A stretch of 64,000 nucleotides of DNA. Source: Mesotaenium endlicherianum (lineage: Eukaryota; Streptophyta; Zygnematophyceae; Zygnematales; Mesotaeniaceae). The translations under genes and the position numbers were made by a program. Positions 1 through 12,477 of this stretch are shown here, in pieces; within the stretch, counting starts at the first letter, position 1; each line of letters starts with the position of its first letter. Location: NCBI GenBank assembly GCA_009602735.1, contig WELA01003918.1, positions 221,295-285,294 on the forward strand, given 5' to 3'. Below the pieces are notes generated by a model. The model was not told the origin of the DNA and did no database searches. It saw only the letters and a program-made list of their open reading frames with translations.

Positions 1-538
1 CCCCCCCCCTCCTGGACGCCACATGTCCCAATCCAGCACCAGCACCAGCACTCCTACGTTAACTCTGCACGAGAATTTTGAGTTGCCGCCTCCCTCTTCT
101 CCTTGATACAGCTACCGCCCCGGGCCCAGCCCCAGCCCAGCCCATTGGTTACTAAAAGCCAGGCCCTACACCTCCCACACCCTGTCCCCCCGTCTCTCAA
201 AGCGTAGCCCTCGCTTATATGTATTCTGATCCTGGCCCTGGCGCTCCACCCCTTTGATTCTGGCCCTTTACTCTTTAAACCCTGGCCCGGAGTGCGCCCC
301 AAGAGAGAAAGACCCTGGCAAAAAATGTGCGCGGGTGTGCGTTGCCACACTCCCCCCACACTCCTCTAGTGTAGGGCGGACTTGCTTGACAGCCCCCGTT
401 TGCGGAACAGCAGCAGCAGGCTCCCCCTCCATCTGCGCCCTACCAGAAGCCCCAGAACCCTACTGGACCTATCAAACGTCTAGCCTTCAACTTTTTACCC
501 CAATTATAGCCCCACTACTTTCAAACCAAATCTTCCAG
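1..538. other. probable intron upstream of the WDR25-like last exon
   Basis: C-rich, pyrimidine-rich DNA running up to the acceptor of the WD-repeat exon. I see no coding similarity on either strand. Short open frames here look like chance openings in biased sequence. Confidence 0.5.
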
Positions 539-959
539 CCCTAAGCCTCATTTCCGCGGGGGTCAATCGGTCCGGCGGCAGATCTACCTGGAGGGCTACA
601 CGTGTCCAGCCGTGGTGCACCACCCGACGGCGCCGGCGTTTGTGGCACAGTCGAACGCGGGCTACGCCGCCCTCTTTGCCGCCCGCCGCCCCTTCAAGCT
701 GAACAAGCGCCGGCGTTTTGAGGGCCACCAGGTGGGCGGCCACAAGGTCCAGGCGGACTTCGGTCGCGACGGCGACATTTTTGCGTCGGGGTCAGCTGAC
801 GGGCGCGTCGTCTTCTATGGCTATGGCTCTGGAAATGTGCTGCAGGAGCTCCAGGCGCACGCCCCTGGCTCTGTGTGCGCCGACGTGGCATACCACCCGG
901 TGCTGAGCTCCACGGTGGCGACATGTGGCTGGGACGGCTGTGTCACTCTGCTCCAATAG
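539..959 (+). CDS. WDR25: WDR25-like WD-repeat protein, C-terminal exon (partial)
   Basis: This is the last exon of a WD40-repeat gene; earlier exons lie beyond the left edge. The frame reads RRQIYLEGYTCPAVVHHP, then AQSNAGYAALF, RRRRFEGHQV-like text (RRRFEGHQVGGHKV), SADGRVVFYGYGSG and finally YHPVLSSTVATCGWDG before a TAG at 957-959. The series YTCP / AQ(S/T)N..Y.ALF / RRRxEGHxVxGxxV / GSADGRV / YHPVLxSxxATCxW follows vertebrate WDR25 and its plant homologues in order, so about the last two beta-propeller blades are present. Two splice acceptors are possible, AG at 537-538 or 544-545; the reading frame is the same from 546 onward. WDR25 is a nuclear WD protein whose exact role is not well settled; I assign only the family. 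No sign of damage is seen in the visible exon. Confidence 0.75.
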
Positions 960-2282
960 GTGGGGTGGGTCCGGGCTCGTGTGCGCCGTGCGGTGCCGTG
1001 CAGCGGTGGAGGCTCTTAGGTTAGGGTCTCGGCCCTCGGCGCTAGGGGGCTACAGGGGCTAGGCATCCTGGGGGGGTCGAGGAGAAGGGGTGATGAGGGA
1101 TGGTAGTATGGATTCAGGTCCGGATGGTTGGAGCTGTTGCAAGGTGGGAGTTGGGGTTGACAGTCGCCGCCCACCAAGGTATTGACACCTTGTGTAAATT
1201 TTTACGTGTAAAGCAGATGATCCATAACTTGATATGTGTCGTGGGAAGACAGCGGCGTAACCTGAATGGACCCTGGGTTCAAGACAGACTCTTGCTTCGA
1301 GGGAGGGAGCAGTTCACGTGCATCCTTTCGCGGGTGAAAGTCCATGTGCGTCCAATTCGGTTAATATATTTTGTGTATTGGGTATATAACCAGACGACAA
1401 GGTAATAGTAGTCATCCATGGCAATTATTGTGCAATGGGGACCATCAATCAGCAAAGACAATTTCTGCTTCATTACCTAGTCAACTGACAAGATGCACCG
1501 AAATATTTGCACCTCAGCACTAGTCGCTTTTCTAGCTCAGTCGGCACTTCAGTATCATGAAAGAAACAAGTTCAGATGGAAATCTGCAGTTCATGCATGG
1601 GGTCAAGGAAGGCCACATTCTCCCCGCTTTTTTAACATTGTCAGTGGTGCAGTCAATTCCACCCTGCATGTTCAATCTACTGCAAGTCCCTTTTCTGACC
1701 GCATGCATGCTATGCACTTCGCAGTACATATAGGAACTAACACTTCATTGCCAACCATTTGCACGTTTACATGTACACTCAATGTGCAAATGCATGCAGG
1801 CATGTTGTAAGTTACCGAAGACAGCTGTGATTGCAGATACTGCTCAACTAGTACAAGCATCTCAAAACAGAAATCCATGAATATCACTTTCTTTATAGCT
1901 CTTTCCACGGCATTCAGAAAATCCGCACATGCATCCTCTCATCACTTCACTCTCATCCTACTTACACCGGTGCCTAGCCAGTAAACTACATGTACAACAC
2001 TGGCCCAACGAGGGTGACTGCATTGCAACAGATAGCCCCCAGAGTTGCCGCTTACTACATCTTCCGAGGGCGGGGGGGAAGGAACACCATATCTACAACT
2101 CACGCCGCCCCACTGATCTTCGATCAGCAGATGCAGAAAAGAAAAACACACCCAGTCACGAAAATCTCCGAGACGGAGCGCAAGGCGACTCTGGGGGCCG
2201 CAGATTGATCAGAATATCTACAAATGTACTTCTCGAGGCTAGTGAGATGAAGCAGGGATGACAGGCTGAGCTAGAGCAAGCG
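960..2282. other. intergenic, 3' flanks of two convergent genes
   Basis: The WDR25-like gene (+) and the LHCII gene (-) converge on this stretch, so it should hold both 3' UTRs. Short open frames of 60-110 codons show no family resemblance. I see nothing else identifiable. Confidence 0.5.
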
Positions 2283-2317
2283 AGCTAGCTAGCTGGCTGG
2301 CTGGCTGGCTGGCTGGG
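2283..2317. repeat. GCTA/GGCT microsatellite
   Basis: A tetranucleotide run changes from AGCT-type to GGCT-type units. It lies about 20 bp beyond the LHCII stop codon, inside the expected 3' UTR of that gene. Confidence 0.85.
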
Positions 2318-2338
2318 ATATTGACGAATGGCACGGCC

Positions 2339-4845
2339 CTACTGGCCGGGGACGAAGGCGGTGGCGTAGGCCCAGGCGTTGTTGACGCCAGGGTCCGCCA
2401 GGTGGTCCTCCAGGTTCTGCAGGGGGCCCTTGCCCGTCACGATGGCTTGCACGAAGAACCCAAACACCGCAAACTGCGCCAGCCGCCCGTTCTTGATCTC
2501 CTTCACCTGCGACAGCACAGGGGGGGCAGGGCCAGGTCAGCGGCTGCCAAGCACAGCAGGCGCAGGACTGTTCCAAGCAGGTGTGGGCGTTCCTCAATCC
2601 TGCGCCGTTCACGGTCGGATGTAAGAGCAGTCTGGCTCGAAGCACGCAGGCTCTGTTCAAAGAAATAGACGCTTCAAGAGAAAAGGCACCGGACAAAGAG
2701 GCCCAAGAATGTTCTGACTATCAAAAATCATTGGCAAGTCCAGAAATTTGGAAAGCCTCAGAAGTTGGCCATACAAATCAACAGGTCTCAAGCACCCCTC
2801 TCACCTTGAGAACGGCAAACTCCTCGGGGTCGTCGGCCAGCCCCAGGGGGTCAAACGCGCCGCCGGGGTAGAGAGGGTCCTCAACCTCCCCCAGCGGTCC
2901 CCCCCCAACGCGGTATCCCTCCACAGCCCCCAGGAGGATGACCTGGACCGCCAACGTGGCGATGATGGACTGCGCGTGCACCAGCAGGGGGTTGCCCAGG
3001 TAGTTGAGGCCGTCGGAGGCGAAGATCTGCGCGCCGGCCTTGAACCACACGGACTCGCCAAACTTGATGCCCGCGTACTTGTCGAGCGCCTCCGGCGTGA
3101 GGATGCCCAACGCACCCAGCAGCGCCCACCGCGAGTGGATCACCTCGATCTGGCGGCCCACACAGAGAGACAGGAATTGGCCCCGAGAGCCCAGGGGGGG
3201 GGAGGGGGGGAGACTGGTTAGTGCCTCGAGGCTGCCGGGCTGGGCTGGCCAGGCTGGGCTGCCAGGCTGGGCTGGACAACGGGGGGATGCAGGTCAGCGC
3301 CATTCAGAGCTCTCGGTCTTTGGCTGATGAAGATCCATCGGTCGGTTTCGTTCGTTTTTCAACGGCTATATCGGCCGGCTTCTCTTCAGAAAGTGAAACG
3401 CCAAGGAGGCCAGGTCGTCGGAAGCTTCTAGGAAGGTTCAAGCGAGAGGGCAGAGCTCAGAAGATCACGAAAATCGGCTAAGCCATTACCATTGCCCCCT
3501 CATCGGCACCATCGCCATCGGGCGGGAGGTGAGAATAACCTTCTGGTTTCAGCTCAGCTTGGCCCTCTCCCGAGACTGACACAAACCGAGCAGGTGGCAG
3601 CAAAACTGGGTGGCAAAGAGGGGAGAAGAGGGGGTGGTGGGGGGCTGGTGCACCTCGCGGAAGCGCCTGAAGGTCTCGGGGTCGGCGGAGAGGCCGGCGG
3701 TGTCCCAGCCGTAGTCGCCGGGGTACTCTCCCGTGAGGTAGGAGGGCGTGTCGGCCGACAGGGGCCCCAGGAACTTGGGGCGGTCGGGGCCGTACCAGAT
3801 GCTGCTGCCACGTGGCAGAGGGCAGAGGCAAGAGCAGAAGGATTCAGGTTACACGCTCCGTGCTTCAGGTGCAAGGGGGAGGAACAGGTGTATATCACAG
3901 CAACTCAGGCTCGGTCCCCCTCACATGTATACACAGATGTGGCCCCATGAATCACAACCGATTGTTGCAGCAGGGCATTCTTCTGCATAGTCGGAGGCAC
4001 TGAGCACATTCGAGTCTCTGCCTCCTCCCGAGGAGACCTCAACGCGTTCGGGGCACGCTCACGCCACGGGGGCATGGCACATTCCACTGCTAGGTGGTGT
4101 CTGAACACGACACGATGCATCCCAGCTTTTCAAGCCAAGAACGGGCCCCCACCATGCATACCACGTAAAGCGCACCTGCTTTCGAATGACTGACTTGGCC
4201 GGCGCATACACGTTAGTGAGGATTTCAAAAAGTGGGCCAGCAGCAACTGGCAAGTCCGATCCATGCGCGAGGAACTCAGCACTGGGTGTGGGGCCCACGC
4301 AGCTGCGGGAGGGGCAGATGGAGCCGTGTGGGCCACAGGTGGGCTACCTGGAGGAGGAGGAGCCCTTCTTGGTCACCCGCATCGTCACGCGCGCCTCTCC
4401 AGCACCCTGGGCGAGCTCGTTCCCATTCTTGGGTGCGAACAGGGCCTGCAAACAATCCAGAGCCACAGGTTGTGAGCTGGCGACTGTAGACTTTGAAACA
4501 CGTGGACACAGTGCTGTCAAGTCCAGCTGAAGCCTGTAGGTGAAATCTGCTTTATTGTAATTTTGCATGCATCTGCTTCTCTGCGACTGTACACTTTTTT
4601 CGTCGCAGTTAAAAGTAAGAGCTGTGGATTACCACTGTCTATAATGACACGTGTTATTGAGAGGGCAAGCTATTAGGGAGCATGAAAGAGCCAATAAGAG
4701 CGTGACATTGCATGGCTGAGATGTGATCGAGCTGAAGCTCATCAATACCAAAGAAGGATCACTAAAACAAGGCGCGTGCTGGCACCGTAGATACCTGGCC
4801 AAGGAAGGCCGACGAGGACAGGGTAGCGACTGTGAGGGCAGCCAT
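2339..4845 (-). CDS. Lhcbm: major light-harvesting chlorophyll a/b protein of photosystem II (LHCII), complete, five exons
   Basis: Chloroplast LHCII apoprotein that binds chlorophyll a/b and carotenoids in thylakoids and feeds photosystem II. Exons (-): 4845-4795, 4445-4348, 3801-3654, 3149-2805 and 2506-2339. All introns are GT/AG, phases close exactly, and the protein is 269 residues, the family size. Residues 1 to about 35 are a Ser/Ala-rich transit peptide (starts [17 protein letters not shown]). WYGPDR at 52-57 is the LHCII trimerisation motif. Expected pigment ligands are present: E101, H104 and R106 in helix B, Q159, E176/R179 in helix C, and E217, N220, R222, Q234 and H249 in helix A and the C-terminus. 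The wording [14 protein letters not shown] and [13 protein letters not shown] is closer to chlorophyte LhcbM than to land-plant Lhcb1/2. The start is fixed by the transit peptide joined in phase to exon 2. I see no damage. Which LHCII paralogue it is cannot be told from one copy. Confidence 0.95.
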
Positions 4846-4952
4846 AGCTCCTAAGTATTGCAAAGGATCTCAGGTATAACAGGCGATAAATGAAAGGACG
4901 CAAGGACTGAGTATAGGACTGAGTGCTGATGCATTCCTACTAACTTATTCAG

Positions 4953-4960
4953 CTTATATA
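4953..4960 (-). promoter_or_regulatory. candidate TATA box of the LHCII gene
   Basis: On the minus strand this reads TATATAAG, about 108 bp upstream of the LHCII ATG (4845). A CCAAT pentamer sits on the same strand at 5110-5106. Spacing suits a 5' UTR of about 70-80 bases. The assignment rests on motif and position only. Confidence 0.4.
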
Positions 4961-6562
4961 CTGGACAGAAACTTACTTCCTGCGGATACGCTAGCAGCAG
5001 GTGCCCCCAGAGAATACCGTCGCTCTCCAGATCCGCAAAAACGCGACTCGCAGCATTCTTGCGGGATGTGCGGGCCAGATAAAGTGCACTGACCCACAAT
5101 TTCCCATTGGCAGATTCTGCACTGACATCAATTACGCAGTAACCTGCAGTGGCCAGACCGGTCGAGGGCAGAAGACGCCATGCGCCATCACACCCAAGTC
5201 GCCTTTGCTTCTGGTCAAATGCATCTTACTTGCACAAACTCTACACTAGCTCACCGTATGCAGCAGACTGCAACACAGGTTGCGCTTTGTTGCGCCTCGA
5301 CGACACTGATTCATGCACCGCAGTACACCTGCAATAGTAGCAGTCGCAAAGTCGAGCTTAAGCTGCACGGGAACCTGACAGCTGGGGACAGAGAGGGACA
5401 GAGCTGGGACAGAGTCTTCCCTCGATTGTTCTGCGTTGTTCTGCGTTGACTTTGTGGCGTTTCCCTTTTCCCTCCATCTCCTCCGGTCCACACTGGTCTT
5501 CAGTTAACACGATTATAGGCTTTCCAAGTTTAGCCAGCACCGGCCAGGCAGCCCCAGCCATCTTGCCGATACCAAGCTCACATTTATGTCGGCATTATCG
5601 CAATTCCTGCAAGTGAATAGAGTCGTGACGGGAAGACTGGGGCAGACGACTTGCCAGAGTCGCAGACTAGAATTTGTAGTACGGTCGACTTCAAGCCTGT
5701 ACATTCAATGTGGTGACCTCAGGGCGCCGTAAGCCCGAAGTGAGATAAAAGGCAAGGCAATAATAACCTTCATAAGCTTCTAAGGGCGGGGCCATAATAT
5801 TTCCCTTCGGGGGAAACGAAAATCAAAGCCAATTTCAGCTCTGAAGCATGGTAACAAAATTCATGAGTTACATCAAGAATGGTATCACACAAAAGCTCAG
5901 CAATTTACCTCAATGAAGACATGGAGGTGTAACAAAGGTAGCTAAAACGAGACAACAAAACTGATGGGAGGTGGAGAAATTGGACCACAAGAGGAATTCT
6001 CAAATTTGTTTTTACTAAAATCTTGTGAGTACAGCATCTTTTACACTATTCCCAACGTATATACTCAACGTAATTTTTCATCAAATATCAAGAAAGGTTT
6101 TACTAGATCAAATCTTATATGCCCATAAAATTCAATAAAAGTCCTCTAAGAAAGGAGTAAGTTCTAAGAACAGCGCTTGCGATAGCTTAAGATGCTAAGG
6201 AAATCAAGGTCTTCACAAAACGACACGCAATCATATGATTAAATTCTCACGACTTTCATAGGGTAGTACATAGTATTGTATGTGTAAAAATCATCTCCGT
6301 AAATCCACAAATTTTGTTTGTTCACCAAATGATACAATGTATACATCACTAGTTGGATAGATTCAAATGGGAATGAGCCAACATAGATTTATTCAGTTTC
6401 ACATATTAGGCGTTGATGCCACCTTGGAAACACTTGAGCATTCAACGTGCAATATGTGACGTCTATATGCAAACACTGTAACTATCACATTGCAGAACAT
6501 GGGAGATCGTACACATTTCATCAAATTTTAATTTTGTGCCTGCATTCGAGGTTGTATCTTTG
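4961..6562. other. non-coding stretch between the LHCII promoter and the retroelement block
   Basis: No gene is recognised on either strand. The left half is of mixed composition and should include LHCII upstream control DNA. From about 5860 the sequence becomes clearly AT-rich, up to the LTR starting at 6563. No terminal repeats or coding families were recognised. Confidence 0.45.
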
Positions 6563-7283
6563 TGTACTGAATCAGTATATTAGTATATATAATATTCATT
6601 TAACTATAATAGTAATTAAACTTCAACCTACTGAATTCTAGCTGTTAATCAGTCTCCTGGACTTCATATTTAATATCAGTATAATGACTCAACCGGAAGC
6701 AGAAGGCTGAAGTCAACTTAAGTCAGCTTGCTGATACATTCTTTGACAGCCAGCTGACTACCGTACTCGGTAGCAGCGAACTGCCTCTATACGCATCTAA
6801 GTGTGTTATGCTAGATGGATGGCCAGATGACATCCCTATGATGGATGGCGATTCAGGATGATGGGAGATGGCGGTGGATTTGGTTAACCGAGGTCCTACC
6901 AACATGGTTAACTCCCAGGTAGGCGGTGCCATCGCACTGGCCGTTGAACAGTAAACTCATTCCATGTACATATGCTAGGCATTGCTCTCGAGTTCGGCAT
7001 TCGGTAACGTGGCCAACTCTCTTGTACAGTTTACTGAGAGAAACCTGAATCCAAGGCGAGAAGCCATTGATACGCACTGTCTTCTAACCTTGCTTATGCA
7101 TGAGTTTACTGATTTGCATCATACATGCTAGTTTACTCGCATTTGACTTACGAGGATTATTCACTGCTAGTGTGTTGTCCTTTGCCGTTTAACCAGTTAA
7201 CGGATAATACCATAGAGATTACTTGCTGATATAAAGATCTTTATTAATTGTTAATTGCCTATTTGGTAAGTCGATTCATTTCA
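6563..7283 (+). repeat. LTR of chromovirus family, copy A
   Basis: About 721 bp, beginning TGTACTGAATCAG and ending GATTCATTTCA. It aligns throughout, in the opposite orientation, with the LTRs at 8694, 20218, 29544 and 36617. It shares the family's conserved central tract around 6840-6960. Confidence 0.9.
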
Positions 7284-8693
7284 GTGATATCGGAGCAGTT
7301 ATCACAGTCTTCTTTGTATGGTAAGAACAAGGGCTCAAACTAGCAACTCCCGAGACATGGAGAACCAGGATAACGAGAATGTCAAAAACCAGGCGAAAAG
7401 CCATGTAGCGGGAACCCGTACCTATTTTGAAGCAGTGGCAGATACTGCAGCTAGAGAAGCTGCAGATGAGGCAGCTGCTATTGCCGCAGTTGCAGCACAG
7501 CAAGCTGAGGAGAAGAGAGCCAGATTAACTGAACAATTAGCAAAGGCTGCTGAAGATACAGAAAGGAGGGAAGGACAGCCCGCTGACGAGCGCACGGTTG
7601 AGGGACTTATGGCATCCAGGGCCAATGTGCTGAACCCACCTCCTGCTGTACAACTCAATGTACCCCTAGGTCAAATACGTGACCGGCTAAATGCGGCAGG
7701 AATTGCTGCTGCAGGAGCGAGAGGGACTGTTGAGGACACTACTCAGCGAGTAGAGGTCGATGCTACTGCTGCATTTGCTAATCTACCACCCCAGAGTGTA
7801 GACTTGGGAGCATTGTTCGTTCAGATGCAGTCGCAGATGGCGACCATGTATCAGTCCCAACAAGAGGACAAAAGAATCATAATGTCTCTACTGCGGGACA
7901 AAGACCAACTGGGGTCTCAAACCACTAGTGGTGGTGGCAGAGGGCCTAGTAAGCCCAAGCCAAAACCTCCCCAGGAATATGATCCTTAGGGAAACAGAAA
8001 ATATTACCTGATCAAGTTTCTCGCGGATGTTGAGCAGTGGCTGGAGAACTACCCAGAACTGCGAGATTACGAGAAGGTCAGGCACACCGGTGCGCTACTG
8101 AAAGGCAGTGCCGCAGACTGGTGGCTTTACTGGAAAGGAGAGCGTAAGGCTCGGCAACTCAATGACCCTACGTGGGTAGAGTTTGTCGAGAAGTTGCATG
8201 AGAAGTTTGATGTCATCAACCAGCAGGAGAAAGCTATCTATGCGATGATCTCCCTGACACTGAAGCAGACCACTTCAGTTGCTGAGTTTGCTCAAAAGTT
8301 CCAAGANAGTTTGCTCAAAAGTTCCAGGAGAACATGATGAAGCAGCCAGACTTGCCAGAACGGTATAGGATAGCATACTTGAGGTATGGCTTGAAATCCG
8401 AAGTCTCTGGTCATTACGCTGAGAAGAAGTATGAGAAACTGGCTGACTTGATCCAGGATGCTGATGCCTGGGATCAGCAGCAGTTCAATCACAAGCGCCA
8501 GAGTAANAATCACAAGCGCCACAGTAATTCTTTGGTGTCTAAGATTTGGTGTCTAAGATTGTCAAAAAACCCCACGGTTCCTACAATGCAATTGAAGGAG
8601 ACCAAGCTGAGGATGATCAGGGTGATGAATATGGGTACGAGTACAATGCTATGCAGTCTAGAGGGAGAGGTGGTTTCTCTCGAGGCGGCTATG
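6563..8693 (+). mobile_element. chromovirus copy A (Ty3/gypsy): 5' LTR, primer site, gag
   Basis: Fossil LTR retrotransposon of the ~721-bp-LTR chromovirus family. Parts seen: 5' LTR at 6563-7283 (TG...CA ends), a primer-binding site at 7285-7296 resembling the initiator-tRNA-Met type, and a gag region from 7318. The gag text (ADVEQWLENYP, GSAADWWLYWK, VEKLHEKFDV) is the Ty3/gypsy capsid type and matches copy C closely. The copy is broken and partial: it meets an oppositely oriented LTR of the same family at 8694. Close similarity to the other copies suggests a fairly recent origin. Confidence 0.85.
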
Positions 8694-9414
8694 TGAAATG
8701 AATCGACTTACCAAATAGGCGATTAAAAATTTTAAAAGATCTTTATATCAACAAGTAATCTTTATGGATTTTCTGTTAACTGATTAAACGGAAAAAGGAC
8801 AACACACTAGTAGTGAACAACACTCGTAAGTCGATTGCGAGTAAACTAGCATCAATAATGCAATCATTAAAACTCATACATAAGCAAGGTTAGAAGACAG
8901 TGCGTATCAATGGCTTCTCGCCTTGGATTCATATCTCTATCAGTAAGCTGTACAAGAGAGTTGGCCTCGTTTCCGAATGCCGAACTCGAAAGCAATGCCT
9001 AGCATATGTACATGGAATGAGTTTACTGTTCAACGGCCAGTGCGATGGCACCGCCTACCCGGGAGTTAACCACGTTGGTAGGACCTCGGTTAACCAAATC
9101 CACCGCCATCTCCCATCATCCCGAATCGCCATCCATCATAGGGATGTCATTTGGCCATCCATCTAGCATACCACACTTAGATGCATATCGAGGCAGTTCG
9201 CTGCTACCGAGTACGGAAGTCAGCTGGCTGTCAAAGAATGTGTCAGCAAGCTGACTTAAGTTGACTTAAACCTGCTGCTTTCGGCTGAGTCATTAAACTG
9301 ATATTAAGTATAAAGTCCAGCAGACTGATTGTTAAGTAGAGTTAAGCAGGCTGAACTTATTTAACTGTTATATTTAAATGAATATCATATCAACCAATAT
9401 ACTGATTCATTAAA
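8694..9414 (-). repeat. LTR of chromovirus family, copy B (3' LTR)
   Basis: A 721-bp full-length match to the family LTR in minus orientation. The adjacent plus-strand text ATCCCTCCAACTT is the complement of the polypurine tract, so this is the 3' LTR of a minus-strand element. Confidence 0.9.
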
Positions 9415-9533
9415 ATCCCTCCAACTTAACATGTTGTCGCCTCGACAACACTGACACAAGGTACATAGGTTTCCCCAACTGAAAATACTGATCCTTCTCC
9501 CATCCAGCATGCTGTGCCCTTGGCCTTCCGCCC

Positions 9534-11100
9534 TTAATAGGGAGATGCCCCTGGGGCCCTATGGTCAGGGGAGTCAGTCCTCCTCCTGTCTTGGGGTCTT
9601 CTGAAGCCTGTCAGAGAGGGAGGTTCCGTGTAAGGACCCGGCGGAGAACGCAGTAACTGTGCTGTTTCCTCCTGCACGGTCTGAAACTGAATGGAGGCAG
9701 CCTTCTCCTGGGCATCCCTCAAACTGACTGGTACATATACCGGCATAATAGAAGGATGTTGCATGACATGAGCTAAGGGTACATGCCCTCTCTGCGAGGG
9801 AGATGCCGGCAGGCCTCTGGCTATTTCTCTAGCAGCCCTCCTGTCTGCCCTGTCTGACTGGGTCTCCGTGCCTGGAGATGGGCTCTGTCCTCTGGCAGTT
9901 CCTAGCCAAGTGATATCCTCCTCTTGAGCGAGTTGCTCCAGGGCCAACCCCGTCTTCTCCCTTACAGGGGATGTGACAGGTGTCATGATCACGGCGGGGC
10001 TAGTGTCCTCCTCCTCGCCTTCCTCCTCGTCTTCCTCTGACTCCTCCTCCTCTCCGTCCCCGGGTTCCTCTGAGACTTCTGGGGTCTCTTCTGTCTGCTG
10101 CTCTAGCTCTTCCCGAGAAAAAGAGTATCCCACTGACCTTCCCCTTTTGGGTGCTGGTGGGGGCTGCTGAGTCCGGACCGCATACAGGTCCTTTTCCCCT
10201 GCTTGCTTGCCCATTTGGCATAAGTGTGCTTCCCTTTTGAGAATGACTCTCAGGCCCTGCTTCTGTCCCCCTGCATTTCTTGGCTCATGCAGTCTCTGAC
10301 TCCATCCAATCTTGGGTCCCAAGCCGCAATGTGAGGGGGCAATACTATGTTCCCCTTTAGGTCTGTCAGGAAATCCTCATCAGTCGCCCTGTCATTCTGC
10401 TGGTCCCTCATGTTGATGGTCATCCACCGCCAATCGGTGGGCTTTTGGAAGAAGGCAAGTTCTGTCCTTTTAAGGGTACAAGGGTATCATTGCCCTGCAA
10501 AGTCCAGCTGACTGGTTTCCCTGGCCAAGAACTCCCAGCTTCTCCTCTCCACCTCATTATACATGGCCTTGAACCGGTTAAGGGGTGTAGAGTCCTTAAA
10601 GCTGTCCGCGTCCATGGGGATCATTCTAATGACCCTATCTTCCCCCCAGATACCAGGAATCGATACAGCCCCTGCTTCGTTCACCTGGGCCATTGCCTTG
10701 GCCTCTCTGACCGTATATCCTACCATCCTGGCGTTATCGTGGTAGAGGAGGAGCCCCGTGCTGACCTCTATATACTTGTCAAAGTTTTCGGATGTCTCCC
10801 CTTCCTTCTGGAGGATGTCCTTCTGTGACTTACTGCGACTTCTCTAAGCATACTTGAAGGCCTCCTCCAGCACATCAAAGCCCTTGCCCAGTACTGTGTA
10901 GCGGTAGCTGCTGATTCCCCTCTGCTCTTCTTCAGCCTGCTGCTTCCGCTTCTCCTCAGCTTGCCTCTCCTCCGCTGCTTTCTTGGCCTCCTCTGCAGCT
11001 TTCCTGTCCAGTTCTTCCTGCCTCAGTCTGGCCTGTTCCTCCTCCTCCTTCTTCTTCTGTGCCTCCCGCTGTTGTTGGAGTCGTTGTGATTCCCGAGTGG
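9534..11100 (-). pseudogene. extra ORF region, copy B
   Basis: Second copy of the unrecognised post-chromodomain region, closely similar to 13176-14814: the same coiled coil, the same IPGIWGEDRVIRMIP segment, the same acidic EEEESEEDEEEGEEED run and the same Pro-rich tail. It is broken in this copy. Confidence 0.6.
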
Positions 11101-12477
11101 CATCGTAACCCTTTTATCGGATGAGGTACTTCATGACATATTTAGACGATCGACGGACCGAGCGAGCGTCCAAAATCTCATCGGCCTCATATTCCTCAGG
11201 TCCGCCGTCCCGGACAGCGGGGACCGGTCCCGGTTGGACAGGTAACCGACCTGTGAACAGTGTATCAACGTTGATGTATGGTTCCAGGAAGGAGACATTA
11301 AAGACCGGGTGACCCTTGTAGACCGCTGACATGTTCAATTTGTAAGCATTCTGACCGACACGACGGACCACCGAATCTAGACCGACCCAGACAGGGCCAA
11401 GCTTTTTCTTGACCACACCAGGGAGGTACAGGTGCTGAGAATGCAGTTTGACTAAATCGCCCTTAGAAAATGTCAGCTCCCGACGGTGTTGATTAGCGTA
11501 TTTTTGTTGGTCCTCTTGGGCTTTGTGCAGGTTTTGTTTGGAATTCTGACAGGCTGTCAGCAAACTCTTGCGTTAACTGGAGGAAGACCGGATTGTCAAT
11601 CACTTCAGGTTCAGTTAAAGACTTCCCCAGTACATCTAAAGGAGACTTAGGGACTCTACCCAGGCTGAGTTCAAAAGGAGTCTTGCTCGTTGACGCGTGC
11701 ACCGCACTGTTGACCGCAAACAAAATTTGAGGCAACAGGTCATCCCAATTATATTGTTTTTGGTTAATATATGCTCCCAGCACCTCCAGCTGAACTCGGT
11801 TAGTTCTTTCAGTCTGCCCATCAGTCTGAGGGTGGTTTGCTGTGCTGAGCAGCTGTTTGACTCCCATTAACCCCATTAAAGCTCTCCAAAACTTAGAGGT
11901 AAATTTGGAGTCTCGGTCTGAGATGATATTAGAGGGTAGCCCATGTTGGCATACTACATGGTTGTAGAACTGTCTCGCTGTTTCGACTGCAGTTACTTTG
12001 CCAGTTGTGGGGATGAAAATGACCATTCTTGTCAGTTTATCCACGACTACCAATATCGAATCATGACCATCAGCAGTTCGTGGCAGTGTGACCACCCAGT
12101 CCATGGATATAGTTTCCCAGCGTCCCGCTGGGATGGGCAGCGGTTGCAAGAGACCTCCCGGTGGTGTGTGCCTAGACTTATTTCTTTGACACTGATAACA
12201 GGACTTCACATATTTCAAGACCTCTCGGGGCGACCCCACCCAATGATAATGTTTTGCCAGTTTGCCAACAGTTTTGGCGTGCCCCAAATGCCCACCCAGT
12301 AAACTGTCATGTGCTTGACTCAATAAAAGGGACCTTATTTCCAAGTTATTAGGAATGACCAGCTTCAGCCTGCCTGAAGTGGTTTCAGTTGCCCAGACCC
12401 CTCCCTTAAGTTTATACGCGAGTGCAGTAGCACGACACACACCAGTAGTGGGGCTGGGCTCAAATGTTGGGTCAGAA

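Larger units (their letters stand above)
8694..12477 (-). mobile_element. chromovirus copy B (Ty3/gypsy): 3' LTR, extra ORF region, chromodomain and integrase region
   Basis: Fossil of the same family, on the minus strand. Parts seen, from its 3' end: 3' LTR (8694-9414), a polypurine tract next to it, the extra ORF region (about 9534-11100), the chromodomain (about 11100-11210) and integrase text up to 12477 (CQRNKSRHTPPGG, VVDKLTRMVIF, NHPQTDGQTERTNR). It is broken and partial, and gives way to the LTR of copy C at about 12478. Confidence 0.8.

Noticed and set aside
2748-3327. Plus-strand open frames of 96-157 codons over the LHCII gene
   Set aside because: They are antisense shadows of LHCII exon 4 and its intron. 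The minus-strand gene is complete and phased.
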